A DNA stretch of 64,000 bases from Lactobacillus sp. UCMA15818 (lineage in GTDB: Bacteria; Bacillota; Bacilli; Lactobacillales; Lactobacillaceae), in the NCBI RefSeq assembly GCF_030400225.1, contig NZ_VJYB01000002.1:1-64000 (forward strand). The letters are read 5' to 3'. This document shows positions 26,784 to 34,338 of the stretch, piece after piece. A program made the translations under genes and the position numbers. The notes below the pieces were generated by a model that was not told the DNA's origin, searched no databases, and saw only the letters and a program-made list of their open reading frames with translations. The stretch's first letter is position 1; the number at the start of each line of letters is the position of its first letter.

Positions 26784-28205
26784 ATGATTCAACTTTATAA
26801 CACACTCACAAATAAAAAAGAAAATTTCACACCCCTTAATTCAGGACACATTACAATGTATGTATGTGGCCCAACCGTGTATAATTATATCCATATTGGG
26901 AATGCGCGGAGTGCAATTGCTTTTGATACAATCCGTCGCTATTTTGAGTATCGTGGGTTTCAAGTTAATTATGTCTCAAATTTCACAGATGTTGATGATA
27001 AGATTATTGCTGCCAGCAAGAATCTTAAGATTACGCCGCGTGAGGTTTCTGATAAATACATCAAGGCTTTCTATGAAGATACAGATGCACTTAATATTAA
27101 GCGTGCAACTTTGAATCCACGAGTTATGGATACAATGGACGATATTATTAAGTTTATTCAGGTACTAATTGTTAATGGGTACGCGTATGAATCCCAAGGC
27201 GATGTTTATTATCGGGCTCGTAAATTTGCAAAATACGGTCAACTTTCTGGACAATCAATCAATGAGCTTGAGCAAGGAGCAAGTGAGCGCCTTAATGATG
27301 ACGAAGTTCAAAAGAAGGAAGATCCCTTAGACTTTGCTCTTTGGAAGGCAGCAAAAAAAGGTGAAATTTATTGGAAATCACCTTGGGGAAGCGGACGTCC
27401 AGGTTGGCACATTGAATGTTCAGTTATGGCAACGAAATTTTTGGGTGATACGATTGATATTCATGCAGGTGGTCAGGATTTGGAATTTCCACATCATGAA
27501 AATGAGATTGCACAGAGTGAAGCTAAGACAGGCAAAAAATTTGCGAATTATTGGTTGCATAATGGCTTTGTTACAATTGGTGAAGACGAGGAAAAGATGA
27601 GTAAGTCATTGGGAAACTTCATTACTGTTCACGAGATTGTTAAAGAAGTTAGTCCGCAAGTCTTAAGGTTCTTCATGGCGACTACTCAATATCGGCGTCC
27701 AATTAAATACAGTAAAGCTAATCTGGAAGATGCAGCTGCAAATTTGAAAAAATTGCAGGGAGCATATGATAATGCTGCCTATCGTCTAAAAGATGCTGAA
27801 GAAATGCAAAATGATAATGAAAGCAATGAATATTTAATCCAACAAAAAATTGATTTTGAAGCAGCTATGGATGATGATTTTAATGTCCAAAATGCAATTA
27901 CAGTTGTTTATGACCTAGCTAAGAAATTAAATGTTTATAGTTCGGAAGATCGAGTAATAAAGAGTACCTTGGAAGAATTTATGCAAATATTGATTAAGGA
28001 ACTGAATATTTTTGGTATTTTTTTGAATGTTCATAAAGAAACAGATGTTGATGTAAAAGAGGTCAAAGAGCTGATTGAACAGCGCAATGCGGCACGAAGG
28101 GATCATAACTTTGAAAAAAGTGATATGATTAGGGATTTATTAAAGGGAAAGGGCATCATACTGGAAGATACTGCACAGGGAACAAGGTGGAAGAAAGATG
28201 AATGA
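26784..28205 (+). CDS. cysS: Cysteinyl-tRNA synthetase
   Basis: 473 residues, class I. It charges tRNA-Cys. The zinc ligand Cys28 is in [15 protein letters not shown] is at 37-40, the second zinc-binding segment HIECSVMA and [16 protein letters not shown] follow at about 205-240, and [10 protein letters not shown] lies near 268. SD AAGGAG before the ATG. It begins an overlapping string with mrnC, rlmB and yacP, as in Bacillus, but cysE is missing between gltX and cysS. Confidence 0.96.
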   Translation: MIQLYNTLTNKKENFTPLNSGHITMYVCGPTVYNYIHIGNARSAIAFDTIRRYFEYRGFQVNYVSNFTDVDDKIIAASKNLKITPREVSDKYIKAFYEDTDALNIKRATLNPRVMDTMDDIIKFIQVLIVNGYAYESQGDVYYRARKFAKYGQLSGQSINELEQGASERLNDDEVQKKEDPLDFALWKAAKKGEIYWKSPWGSGRPGWHIECSVMATKFLGDTIDIHAGGQDLEFPHHENEIAQSEAKTGKKFANYWLHNGFVTIGEDEEKMSKSLGNFITVHEIVKEVSPQVLRFFMATTQYRRPIKYSKANLEDAAANLKKLQGAYDNAAYRLKDAEEMQNDNESNEYLIQQKIDFEAAMDDDFNVQNAITVVYDLAKKLNVYSSEDRVIKSTLEEFMQILIKELNIFGIFLNVHKETDVDVKEVKELIEQRNAARRDHNFEKSDMIRDLLKGKGIILEDTAQGTRWKKDE

Positions 28206-28602
28206 AAAAAATGATTTCGAACAGGTAAATGGGATTGCGTTGGCATATATGGGTGATGCAATTTATGAAGTCTATATTCGTAAACATTTGCTTGCTAAGG
28301 GGTTAACAAAGCCAAACCATCTTCATAAGACAGCTACTCATTATGTTTCAGCAAAGGCACAGTCTTTTCTGACTGAAAAAATGCAGGAACAAAATATTTT
28401 AAATGAGACAGAATTAGAATATTTTAGGCGCGGAAGAAATGCTAAAAGTCATACTTCCGCAAAGAATACGGCAGTGATTACTTACCGTATCTCAACTGGT
28501 TTTGAGGCATTGTTCGGTTATCTATTTTTAAGTAATCAGGAAAATCGAGTCGCTGAATTAGCCCAATGGTGTATTGAAATGATTGAAAAGGAGCAAAAAT
28601 AA
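28198..28602 (+). CDS. mrnC: Mini-ribonuclease III
   Basis: 134 residues. Mini-III consists of only the RNase III catalytic domain and trims 23S rRNA ends in Bacillus. The signature [19 protein letters not shown] holds the catalytic Asp20 and Glu residues; there is no dsRNA-binding domain. It overlaps the end of cysS by 8 nt, so translational coupling is likely. The order cysS-mrnC-rlmB is conserved in Firmicutes. Confidence 0.93.
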   Translation: MNEKNDFEQVNGIALAYMGDAIYEVYIRKHLLAKGLTKPNHLHKTATHYVSAKAQSFLTEKMQEQNILNETELEYFRRGRNAKSHTSAKNTAVITYRISTGFEALFGYLFLSNQENRVAELAQWCIEMIEKEQK

Positions 28603-28603
28603 T

Positions 28604-29353
28604 TTGGGCAATACAAATAATGATACTGAGTTCGTTATCGGACGGCACCCGGCAACCGAGACGCTCAAAAGCAACCAGGATATTAACAAAGTTTTTGTAC
28701 AAGAAGAATTAAAGTCTGATGCTATTCGTGATATTATTTCACTAGCACAGAAAAAGAAAATTATTGTTTCCAAAGTTCCTAAGAGTAAATTAGATTTATT
28801 GGCTGATGGACAAAATCACCAGGGAATAGTTGTGGCGGTTGCCGCATATAAGTATGCTGAAGTTGATGATATATTTGCAACTGCTGCCAGTAAGAATGAG
28901 GATCCTTTTTTCTTAATTCTGGATGGAATTGAAGATCCACACAATTTAGGTTCGATCATGCGAACTGCTGATGCTGCGGGTGTACATGGAATTGTTATTC
29001 CTAAAAGACGTGCTGTTCAGCTGACTTCAACGGTAGCGAAAACATCCACTGGAGCAATTGAACATGTCCCAGTTGCACGTGTTACTAATTTAGTGCAATT
29101 TGTTAAAGAACTCAAAAAGAAGAATGTTTGGATCTTTGGAACTGATATGAATGGAACTGACTTTCGAAAATGGAATGCAACTGGTGCTGTCGCGTTAATC
29201 ATTGGCAATGAAGGCAAGGGAATTTCACCTCTCTTGAAGAAAGAGTGTGATGAGATGTTAACAATTCCAATGGTTGGACATGTTCAAAGCCTAAATGCAA
29301 GTGTTGCTGCAAGCTTATTGATATACCAAGGATTTTCTTCACGGGGGAATTAG
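28604..29353 (+). CDS. rlmB: 23S rRNA (guanosine-2'-O-)-methyltransferase, TrmH family
   Basis: 249 residues, SPOUT methyltransferase. The N-terminal substrate-binding domain (about 8-85, VIGRHPATETLKSN) precedes the knotted SAM domain with LDGIEDPHNLGSIMRTADAAG, IIGNEGKGIS and SLNASVAASLLIYQ motifs. By family it methylates G2251-type positions of 23S rRNA (YacO in Bacillus). The TTG at 28604, 9 nt after AAAGGAGC, is the likely start; the longer frame lies inside mrnC. Confidence 0.92.
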   Translation: MGNTNNDTEFVIGRHPATETLKSNQDINKVFVQEELKSDAIRDIISLAQKKKIIVSKVPKSKLDLLADGQNHQGIVVAVAAYKYAEVDDIFATAASKNEDPFFLILDGIEDPHNLGSIMRTADAAGVHGIVIPKRRAVQLTSTVAKTSTGAIEHVPVARVTNLVQFVKELKKKNVWIFGTDMNGTDFRKWNATGAVALIIGNEGKGISPLLKKECDEMLTIPMVGHVQSLNASVAASLLIYQGFSSRGN

Positions 29354-29355
29354 AG

Positions 29356-29892
29356 ATGAAGAAGAACATTCTAATTGTTGATGCTTACAATATGATTGGT
29401 AATTGGCCGCAATTAAATAAATTGAAATTATCAGGACATTTAGAAGAAGCCCGCGATACATTGCTGCATGTTTTATCTAATTATAAGAAACAAAGAAATT
29501 ATCATATCATTGTTGTTTTCGATGCAATGTATGTCCCTGGCCTCAGTAAAAGTTATCAAAAGTATGGATTGGAGATTATCTGGACTGCTGAAGAGCAGAC
29601 TGCCGATTCATATATCGAATCACTGGCAAAAGAGTTGCAAACTAGACTGACACAAGTGACTGTCGCGACAAGCGATCAAGCAGAGCAATGGACAATTTTT
29701 TCTCAAGGCGCATTGCGGATACCTGCTTGGGAGTTGTATCAAGATATTAGTAGAGCTAAGAAGGATGTCAAAAAGCAAGCAAAACAATATCAAGATGAGG
29801 CTGCGGTTAGAAAAGTGCCATGGAATGAAGAGCAACTATCACGTTTAGCAGATTTGCGAGATAATATGTCTAAAGATAAAAATGATAATTGA
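29356..29892 (+). CDS. yacP: NYN-domain ribosome-associated RNase (YacP/Rae1)
   Basis: 178 residues. A PIN-like NYN domain begins with ILIVDAYNMIGNW carrying the catalytic Asp. Bacillus Rae1 enters the ribosomal A site and cuts certain mRNAs. The lysine-rich C-terminal part (about 133-178) is typical. Start ATG 3 nt after rlmB. In Bacillus sigH follows yacP; here it is absent and rpmG follows directly. Confidence 0.88.
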   Translation: MKKNILIVDAYNMIGNWPQLNKLKLSGHLEEARDTLLHVLSNYKKQRNYHIIVVFDAMYVPGLSKSYQKYGLEIIWTAEEQTADSYIESLAKELQTRLTQVTVATSDQAEQWTIFSQGALRIPAWELYQDISRAKKDVKKQAKQYQDEAAVRKVPWNEEQLSRLADLRDNMSKDKNDN

Positions 29893-29918
29893 CAGTAAAA
29901 GGATTATCATGGTAGAGT
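29889..29918 (+). promoter_or_regulatory. Promoter of rpmG-secE
   Basis: A consensus TTGACA (29889-29894) overlapping the end of yacP, an 18-nt spacer and an extended -10 TGgTAGAGT (TAGAGT at 29913-29918). Confidence 0.65.
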
Positions 29919-29946
29919 TAGTCTGACAATTGATAGGAGAAACATT

Positions 29947-30096
29947 ATGGCACAAAAGAAGATAGCTTTAGCTTGTTCAGTGTGTGGATCGCGTAATTAT
30001 ATTATTGCTGCTAATCCAACTAGGCAGGAACGGCTAGAAGTCAAGAAATTTTGTAAATATTGTAATAAGCATACTTTGCACCGTGAGACACGGTAA
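29947..30096 (+). CDS. rpmG: 50S ribosomal protein L33
   Basis: 49 residues, too short for many gene finders. A zinc-binding L33 with two CxxC pairs: [10 protein letters not shown] and [16 protein letters not shown]. It lies between yacP and secE, the usual Firmicutes position. SD TAGGAGA 7 nt before the ATG. Confidence 0.95.
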   Translation: MAQKKIALACSVCGSRNYIIAANPTRQERLEVKKFCKYCNKHTLHRETR

Positions 30097-30109
30097 GGGA
30101 GGATTTTCA

Positions 30110-30277
30110 GTGAAGTTTATTAAAAGTGTTTTTAAAACTATGAAAGATACTACCTGGCCAACTAAGAATGAGGCCGTCAGTGATACAACAACGGTTATAT
30201 CGACTGCAGTAATGTTTACCATTTTTTTTGCCATTGTTGATTTTCTCGTACAGTGGGTGGTAAGCTTTATTGCATAA
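30110..30277 (+). CDS. secE: Preprotein translocase subunit SecE
   Basis: 55 residues, a single-helix SecE that clamps SecY in the Sec channel. The amphipathic segment KTMKDTTWPTKNEAVSDTTT (with the conserved W-P) precedes one C-terminal membrane helix (about 30-52). The GTG at 30110 is 6 nt after AGGGAGGA; the upstream in-frame ATG lies inside rpmG. It is cotranscribed with rpmG and followed by nusG. Confidence 0.93.
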   Translation: MKFIKSVFKTMKDTTWPTKNEAVSDTTTVISTAVMFTIFFAIVDFLVQWVVSFIA

Positions 30278-30324
30278 TAATTTCTAAAAGAGTTACTGAA
30301 TCGTAGGTAATTTCCAATTTTCTA

Positions 30325-30333
30325 TGATATACT
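30325..30333 (+). promoter_or_regulatory. Extended -10 promoter of nusG
   Basis: TGaTATACT, with no good -35. It would start transcription near 30340, only a few bases before the terminator-like hairpin at 30347-30377. Confidence 0.5.
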
Positions 30334-30346
30334 ATTTTCGTAGAGG

Positions 30347-30377
30347 AAACTTCGAATGTTCGAGGTTTTTTTATTTT
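30347..30377 (+). terminator. Terminator-like hairpin in the nusG leader
   Basis: AAACTTCGAA pairs with TTCGAGGTTT and is followed by TTTTTTATTTTT. It can end the rpmG-secE transcript, but it also lies inside the leader of any transcript from the promoter at 30325, so it could act as an attenuator for nusG. Confidence 0.7.
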
Positions 30378-30408
30378 TGTGTTTTAATTATTTTAGGAGG
30401 ATAATCTG

Positions 30409-30960
30409 ATGCCAGAATCATTTGAAAAAAACTGGTATGTGCTGCACACATACTCAGGATATGAGAACAAAGTAAGAAAAAACTTAGAATCACGTGCACA
30501 GTCAATGGGGATGGAAGATTATATTTTTAGAGTTGTAGTTCCAGAAGAGGAAGAAACGGAAACTACTAAGACAGGTAAGGATAAGGTTGAGACTAAAAAA
30601 ACATTTCCAGGATATGTTTTAGTCGAAATGGTAATGACGGATCGGTCATGGTATGTTGCACGTAATACTCCAGGTGTAACTGGTTTTGTTGGATCTCATG
30701 GGGCAGGAAGTAAGCCGGCACCACTTCTTTCAGATGAAGTGGAGTTAATACTTCGCAGATTAGGGATGAGCTCAAGACATCAGGACTTTGATGTTGAGAT
30801 AGGCGAGTCAGTTACAATTATTGAAGGAGCGTTCAAAGGCCTTGTTGGTAAGATAACTGAAGTTGATAAGGAAAAAATGAAGCTACGTGTCAGTATTGAT
30901 ATGTTCAGTCGAGAAACAGCAACCGAATTAAATTATGATCAGGTTGATAAATTAATTTAG
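30409..30960 (+). CDS. nusG: Transcription termination/antitermination factor NusG
   Basis: 183 residues. NusG binds RNA polymerase and affects pausing, termination and coupling to ribosomes. The NGN domain begins with NWYVLHTYSGYENKV (about 6-20), and the C-terminal KOW domain (about 128-180) holds IGESVTIIEGAFKGLVGKI. Strong SD AGGAGG. It is separated from secE by a leader with a hairpin, and followed by an alpha/beta hydrolase gene rather than directly by rplK. Confidence 0.96.
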   Translation: MPESFEKNWYVLHTYSGYENKVRKNLESRAQSMGMEDYIFRVVVPEEEETETTKTGKDKVETKKTFPGYVLVEMVMTDRSWYVARNTPGVTGFVGSHGAGSKPAPLLSDEVELILRRLGMSSRHQDFDVEIGESVTIIEGAFKGLVGKITEVDKEKMKLRVSIDMFSRETATELNYDQVDKLI

Positions 30961-30982
30961 TCTATTTGAAGAAAGTGATTTG

Positions 30983-31717
30983 ATGGACAAGAAAATTAAC
31001 GTGCCGCTTGTTTTTATACACGGCTATGCTGGCGGATTTTGGTCTTTCTTCAGTATGATACACAAACTAAGAAAGAGACAATTTATTTCCAATCGAATTG
31101 TTATTACGGTCTCGCATAAAGGTGTCTTCAGTTTTTCTAAAAAATCAATTCTGAAGGATTCTGGAATTCAGATAATTTTCAGGAATGGGAAGCGAAGCGT
31201 TGAACAGCAAGGAACATGGCTGGGAGAAATATTCAGTAAGTTGAAGTCCGAATATGGTGTTGAACAGCTCAATGTTGTAGCCCATTCTATGGGCGCGGTT
31301 AGTGTATTATATCTATTAACAAATTTGCAGATTGAAAACTTGCCGAAAATAAAAAAAATGATAATGCTTGGAGCACCATTTGCAGATATTGAGCCAGGAA
31401 TTGATTCTGCGGAAGTTGAACATATTCAGCTGTCTGAAAAAGGGGTTCCCTTAAAGCAAACGACGAGATACAAATTATTAAAAAAGGGTAGTAAAAATCT
31501 CGATAATGATATTGAAGTTTTTAATATCATAGGTAATAGTGATTTTGGCTTTTCTGATGGAAAGGTATCTATTTCTTCAGCAAAAGCTTTACGCTACTTA
31601 CTTGAAGATGTGGGACACTATCGTGAAAAAATAGTAAGGAATAGAAAAGTAACGCATCGTGAATTACATGAAGATAATGATATTTTGAAGCAGATTATGG
31701 AATTCTTATTAAATTAA
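30983..31717 (+). CDS. Alpha/beta hydrolase (DUF915-like)
   Basis: 244 residues. The oxyanion motif HGYAGG near the N-terminus and the nucleophile elbow AHSMGA (about residue 104) mark the fold; a late GHYREK-type His is near 212. No clear signal peptide, though the N-terminus is short and hydrophobic. DUF915-type proteins are common in lactobacilli, often called cell-surface hydrolases, with unknown substrates. The ATG at 30983 is preferred to the TTG three bases earlier; the SD is weak. It is inserted between nusG and rplK, 22 nt after nusG. Confidence 0.8.
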   Translation: MDKKINVPLVFIHGYAGGFWSFFSMIHKLRKRQFISNRIVITVSHKGVFSFSKKSILKDSGIQIIFRNGKRSVEQQGTWLGEIFSKLKSEYGVEQLNVVAHSMGAVSVLYLLTNLQIENLPKIKKMIMLGAPFADIEPGIDSAEVEHIQLSEKGVPLKQTTRYKLLKKGSKNLDNDIEVFNIIGNSDFGFSDGKVSISSAKALRYLLEDVGHYREKIVRNRKVTHRELHEDNDILKQIMEFLLN

Positions 31718-31718
31718 C

Positions 31719-31747
31719 TTGAATAAAATAAGATAACGTGGTATTGT
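31719..31747 (+). promoter_or_regulatory. Promoter of rplK-rplA
   Basis: TTGAAT (31719-31724), a 17-nt spacer and an extended -10 TGgTATTGT (TATTGT at 31742-31747), 84 nt before the rplK start. Confidence 0.65.
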
Positions 31748-31770
31748 ACAATAGTATGTTTTTCATACAA

Positions 31771-31805
31771 GTGGGAGGCCAAATTAAGCTGGCCATCCGT
31801 ACCAC
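31771..31805 (+). promoter_or_regulatory. Probable ribosomal protein L1-binding mRNA motif, site 1
   Basis: GTGGGAGG, a GGCC-AAATTAAGCT-GGCC hairpin, then ATCCGTACCAC; GTGG pairs with CCAC. The same GTGGGAGG...ATCCGT...ACCAC pattern recurs between rplK and rplA (32311-32335), as expected for L1 autoregulation by mimicry of its 23S rRNA site. Confidence 0.6.
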
Positions 31806-31830
31806 ACACGGACTTAAGGAGGTATGTACC

Positions 31831-32256
31831 GTGGCTAAAAAAGTAATTAATGTTGTTAAATTGCAAATTCCTGCTGGGAAAGCAACTCCAGCTCCACCAG
31901 TTGGACCTGCTCTAGGTCAAGCTGGTATCAATATCATGGGATTTACAAAGGAATTTAATGCACGTACAGCTGATCAGGCTGGGATGCTTATCCCTGTTGT
32001 AATCTCAGTATTTGAAGATCGTTCATTCGAATTTGTTACAAAGACACCGCCTGCAGCAGTTTTGTTAAAGAAGGCTGCTGGTGTTGAACATGGTTCTGGC
32101 GAGCCTAACACTAAGAAGGTTGCTACAGTTACAAAGGCACAAGTGAAGGAAATCGCTGAAACAAAAATGCAAGATCTAAACGCTGCAGATGTTGAAGCTG
32201 CAATGCGCATGATTGAAGGTACTGCACGAAGCATGGGCTTTGTTGTAGAAGACTAA
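31831..32256 (+). CDS. rplK: 50S ribosomal protein L11
   Basis: 141 residues, part of the GTPase-associated centre. The N-terminal [20 protein letters not shown] motif and C-terminal rRNA-binding part ending GTARSMGF are typical. The GTG at 31831 with AAGGAGGT 7 nt upstream is the start; the longer frame includes the leader motif. It is cotranscribed with rplA. Confidence 0.96.
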   Translation: MAKKVINVVKLQIPAGKATPAPPVGPALGQAGINIMGFTKEFNARTADQAGMLIPVVISVFEDRSFEFVTKTPPAAVLLKKAAGVEHGSGEPNTKKVATVTKAQVKEIAETKMQDLNAADVEAAMRMIEGTARSMGFVVED

Positions 32257-32310
32257 TTTTTCTACGGCCATGCTTCTCAGACGGGCACTCTATGAAAGTA
32301 GATGTGCCAA

Positions 32311-32335
32311 GTGGGAGGTATATCCGTTACACCAC
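32311..32335 (+). promoter_or_regulatory. Probable ribosomal protein L1-binding mRNA motif, site 2
   Basis: GTGGGAGGTATATCCGTTAC followed by ACCAC, just upstream of the rplA ribosome site. It is preceded by a hairpin at 32283-32308 (GGCACTCTAT pairing with GTAGATGTGCC). It matches site 1 upstream of rplK. Confidence 0.6.
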
Positions 32336-32358
32336 ATTTGCAAGGAGGAAAACACAAA

Positions 32359-33048
32359 ATGGCTAAAAATAGTAAAAAATATATTGAAGCTTCAAAACAA
32401 GTTGAAGCTAATAAGGTTTATAAAGTTGCAGAAGCGGTTGCCTTAGTAAAGAAAATCGATTTCGCAAACTTTGATGCAACAATCGAAGTAGCTTACAATT
32501 TGAATCTTGATACAAAACAAGCTGATCAACAATTACGTGGGGCTGTTGTTTTACCAAATGGTACTGGTAAAGATCAAAAGGTTATTGTTTTTGCTAAGGG
32601 TGATAAAGCTAAAGAAGCAAAGGCTGCTGGAGCAGATGTTGTTGGCGACGATGATCTAGTTCAACGTATCTCAGATGGTTGGTTGGATTTTGATATTGCA
32701 ATTGCAACACCTGATATGATGGCTCAAGTAGGTCGTCTTGGACGTGTCCTAGGACCTAAAGGCTTGATGCCTAATCCTAAGACAGGGACAGTTACAATGG
32801 ATGTTACTAAAGCTGTTTCAGAATCTAAGGCCGGTAAGGTAACTTATCGTACGGATAAAGCTGGTAATGTTCATGTTCCTATCGGAAAGGTTTCATTTGC
32901 AGAAGATGCTTTGGTTGGCAACTTCAGTACAATTCATGAAATAATTGCAAAAGCACGTCCTGCATCTGTTAGAGGACAATATATCAAACATGTTTCGTTT
33001 GCTTCAACATTTGGTCCAAGTGTTACTATCGATGTTGCAAGCCTTTAA
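32359..33048 (+). CDS. rplA: 50S ribosomal protein L1
   Basis: 229 residues. L1 binds the L1 stalk of 23S rRNA and represses its own operon by binding a similar mRNA structure. The family signature around [20 protein letters not shown] (about 125-145) is intact. The ATG at 32359 follows AAGGAGG by 9 nt; the longer frame is leader. It follows rplK by 102 nt that contain L1-type motif site 2. Confidence 0.96.
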   Translation: MAKNSKKYIEASKQVEANKVYKVAEAVALVKKIDFANFDATIEVAYNLNLDTKQADQQLRGAVVLPNGTGKDQKVIVFAKGDKAKEAKAAGADVVGDDDLVQRISDGWLDFDIAIATPDMMAQVGRLGRVLGPKGLMPNPKTGTVTMDVTKAVSESKAGKVTYRTDKAGNVHVPIGKVSFAEDALVGNFSTIHEIIAKARPASVRGQYIKHVSFASTFGPSVTIDVASL

Positions 33049-33066
33049 TTAATTTTAAGATTATTA

Positions 33067-33095
33067 TTGACTTTGGTCAGTTTATGCGATACTCT
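33067..33095 (+). promoter_or_regulatory. Probable promoter of rplJ-rplL
   Basis: TTGACT (33067-33072), a 17-nt spacer and TACTCT (33090-33095). It is placed to transcribe the L10 leader. Confidence 0.5.
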
Positions 33096-33109
33096 GACTA
33101 CGGTTGATT

Positions 33110-33240
33110 TTTTATAATGATTCTACCTAAGACTCAGGTGGCGAAAGCCTTAATATATTGCCTGCCGAGGATTTTAAGTGAAACTATATTTTACTTTGAA
33201 ATTTTCTCTATGTCTTAGTGGACATAGGGTTTTTTATTTT
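33110..33240 (+). promoter_or_regulatory. L10 leader (autoregulatory RNA of rplJL)
   Basis: The leader contains the L10-leader pattern around 33125-33172 (CTCAGGTGGCGAAAGCC ... TTGCCTGCCGAGGA), followed by an intrinsic terminator at 33208-33240. In this family, binding of the L10-L12 complex to the leader lowers expression of rplJL; in Firmicutes this acts through the terminator. Confidence 0.8.
33208..33240 (+). terminator. Attenuator terminator of the L10 leader
   Basis: CTATGTC pairs with GACATAG around loop TTAGTG and is followed by GGTTTTTTATTTT, 34 nt before the rplJ start. Confidence 0.8.
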
Positions 33241-33273
33241 GAACCCTGATACAATGACTAGGAGGTGAATCAA

Positions 33274-33777
33274 ATGAGTAAGGAAATTATCACTAAAAAA
33301 GCTGCTGCTGTTGCAGAGGTTGTTGAAAAATTCAATGCTGCTGTTTCATGTGTAGTTGTTGATTATCGTGGTGTTACAGTTGAACAAGTAACTGAATTAC
33401 GTAAGGAATTACGTGAGGCAGGTGTCGAGATGCGTGTTGTTAAGAACACTTATCTTAAGCGTGCAGCCGATAAGGCCGGTTATGAAGGTTTAGATGCCGT
33501 TTTTGCTGGTCCTACAGCTGTAGCCTTTTCTAAGGAAGATGTTGTTGCTCCTGCACGTATTCTTGCAAAATTTGCAAAGGATATTGATACGTTACAGATT
33601 AAGGGTGGCATGATTGAAGGTAAGGTTGCATCTTTAGAAGAAATCAACGCACTTGCAACATTACCAAGTCGCGAAGGATTGCTTTCAATGTTACTTTCAG
33701 TATTGCAAGCACCTGTGCGCAACGTTGCTTATGCTGTTAAGGCTGTTGCCGAAAGCAAAGATGGCGACGCAGCTTAA
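33274..33777 (+). CDS. rplJ: 50S ribosomal protein L10
   Basis: 167 residues. L10 forms the base of the L12 stalk. [20 protein letters not shown] and [12 protein letters not shown] are typical rRNA-binding segments, and the C-terminal helix carries L12 dimers. The ATG at 33274 has AGGAGGTG 6-7 nt upstream; the GTG at 33265 is inside that site. It is followed by rplL and preceded by the L10 leader. Confidence 0.96.
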   Translation: MSKEIITKKAAAVAEVVEKFNAAVSCVVVDYRGVTVEQVTELRKELREAGVEMRVVKNTYLKRAADKAGYEGLDAVFAGPTAVAFSKEDVVAPARILAKFAKDIDTLQIKGGMIEGKVASLEEINALATLPSREGLLSMLLSVLQAPVRNVAYAVKAVAESKDGDAA

Positions 33778-33822
33778 TTGTCAATTTTAAAAAATAAATT
33801 ATTTTAATGGAGGATATTAACA

Positions 33823-34191
33823 ATGGCATTAGATACAGAAAAAATCATTGCTGATTTAAAAGAAGCTAGCATTCTTGAATTAAACGACTTAGTTAAAGCT
33901 ATCGAAGAAGAATTTGGTGTTTCAGCAGCAGCTCCAGTTGCTGCTGCAGGTGCAGGTGCAGGCGAAGCTGCTGCAGAAAAGGATTCATTCGATGTTGAAT
34001 TAACAGAATCTGGCGACCAAAAGATTAAAGCAATCAAGGCTGTTCGTGAGATTACAGGTCTTGGCTTGAAAGACGCTAAAGGTGTGGTTGATGGTGTTCC
34101 TTCAATCGTTAAGGAAGGCGTTTCTAAGGACGAAGCTGAAGAAATCAAGACTAAACTTGAAGCTGTTGGCGGCGTAGTTACTCTTAAGTAA
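33823..34191 (+). CDS. rplL: 50S ribosomal protein L7/L12
   Basis: 122 residues. An N-terminal dimerisation domain (about 1-35), an Ala/Gly hinge ([17 protein letters not shown]) and a C-terminal factor-binding domain with [20 protein letters not shown]. It recruits translation GTPases. SD GGAGG 8 nt upstream. Last gene of the rplJL unit, ahead of a strong terminator. Confidence 0.97.
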   Translation: MALDTEKIIADLKEASILELNDLVKAIEEEFGVSAAAPVAAAGAGAGEAAAEKDSFDVELTESGDQKIKAIKAVREITGLGLKDAKGVVDGVPSIVKEGVSKDEAEEIKTKLEAVGGVVTLK

Positions 34192-34205
34192 TTGCAACTA
34201 ACTCA

Positions 34206-34247
34206 AAGAGATTCACTCAGTAATTAATGGGTGAGTCTCTTTTTTTA
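34206..34247 (+). terminator. Intrinsic terminator after rplL
   Basis: AAGAGATTCACTC pairs with GGGTGAGTCTCTT around loop AGTAATTAAT, followed by seven Ts. Confidence 0.88.
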
Positions 34248-34338
34248 GCAAATTTATTAAATTTATGAGTTTAGCAGGGCAGATTACTAATAGGTGTGGC
34301 ATAATAATCAAAGGTTCTTGAATTGGGAGTTGGGGAAA

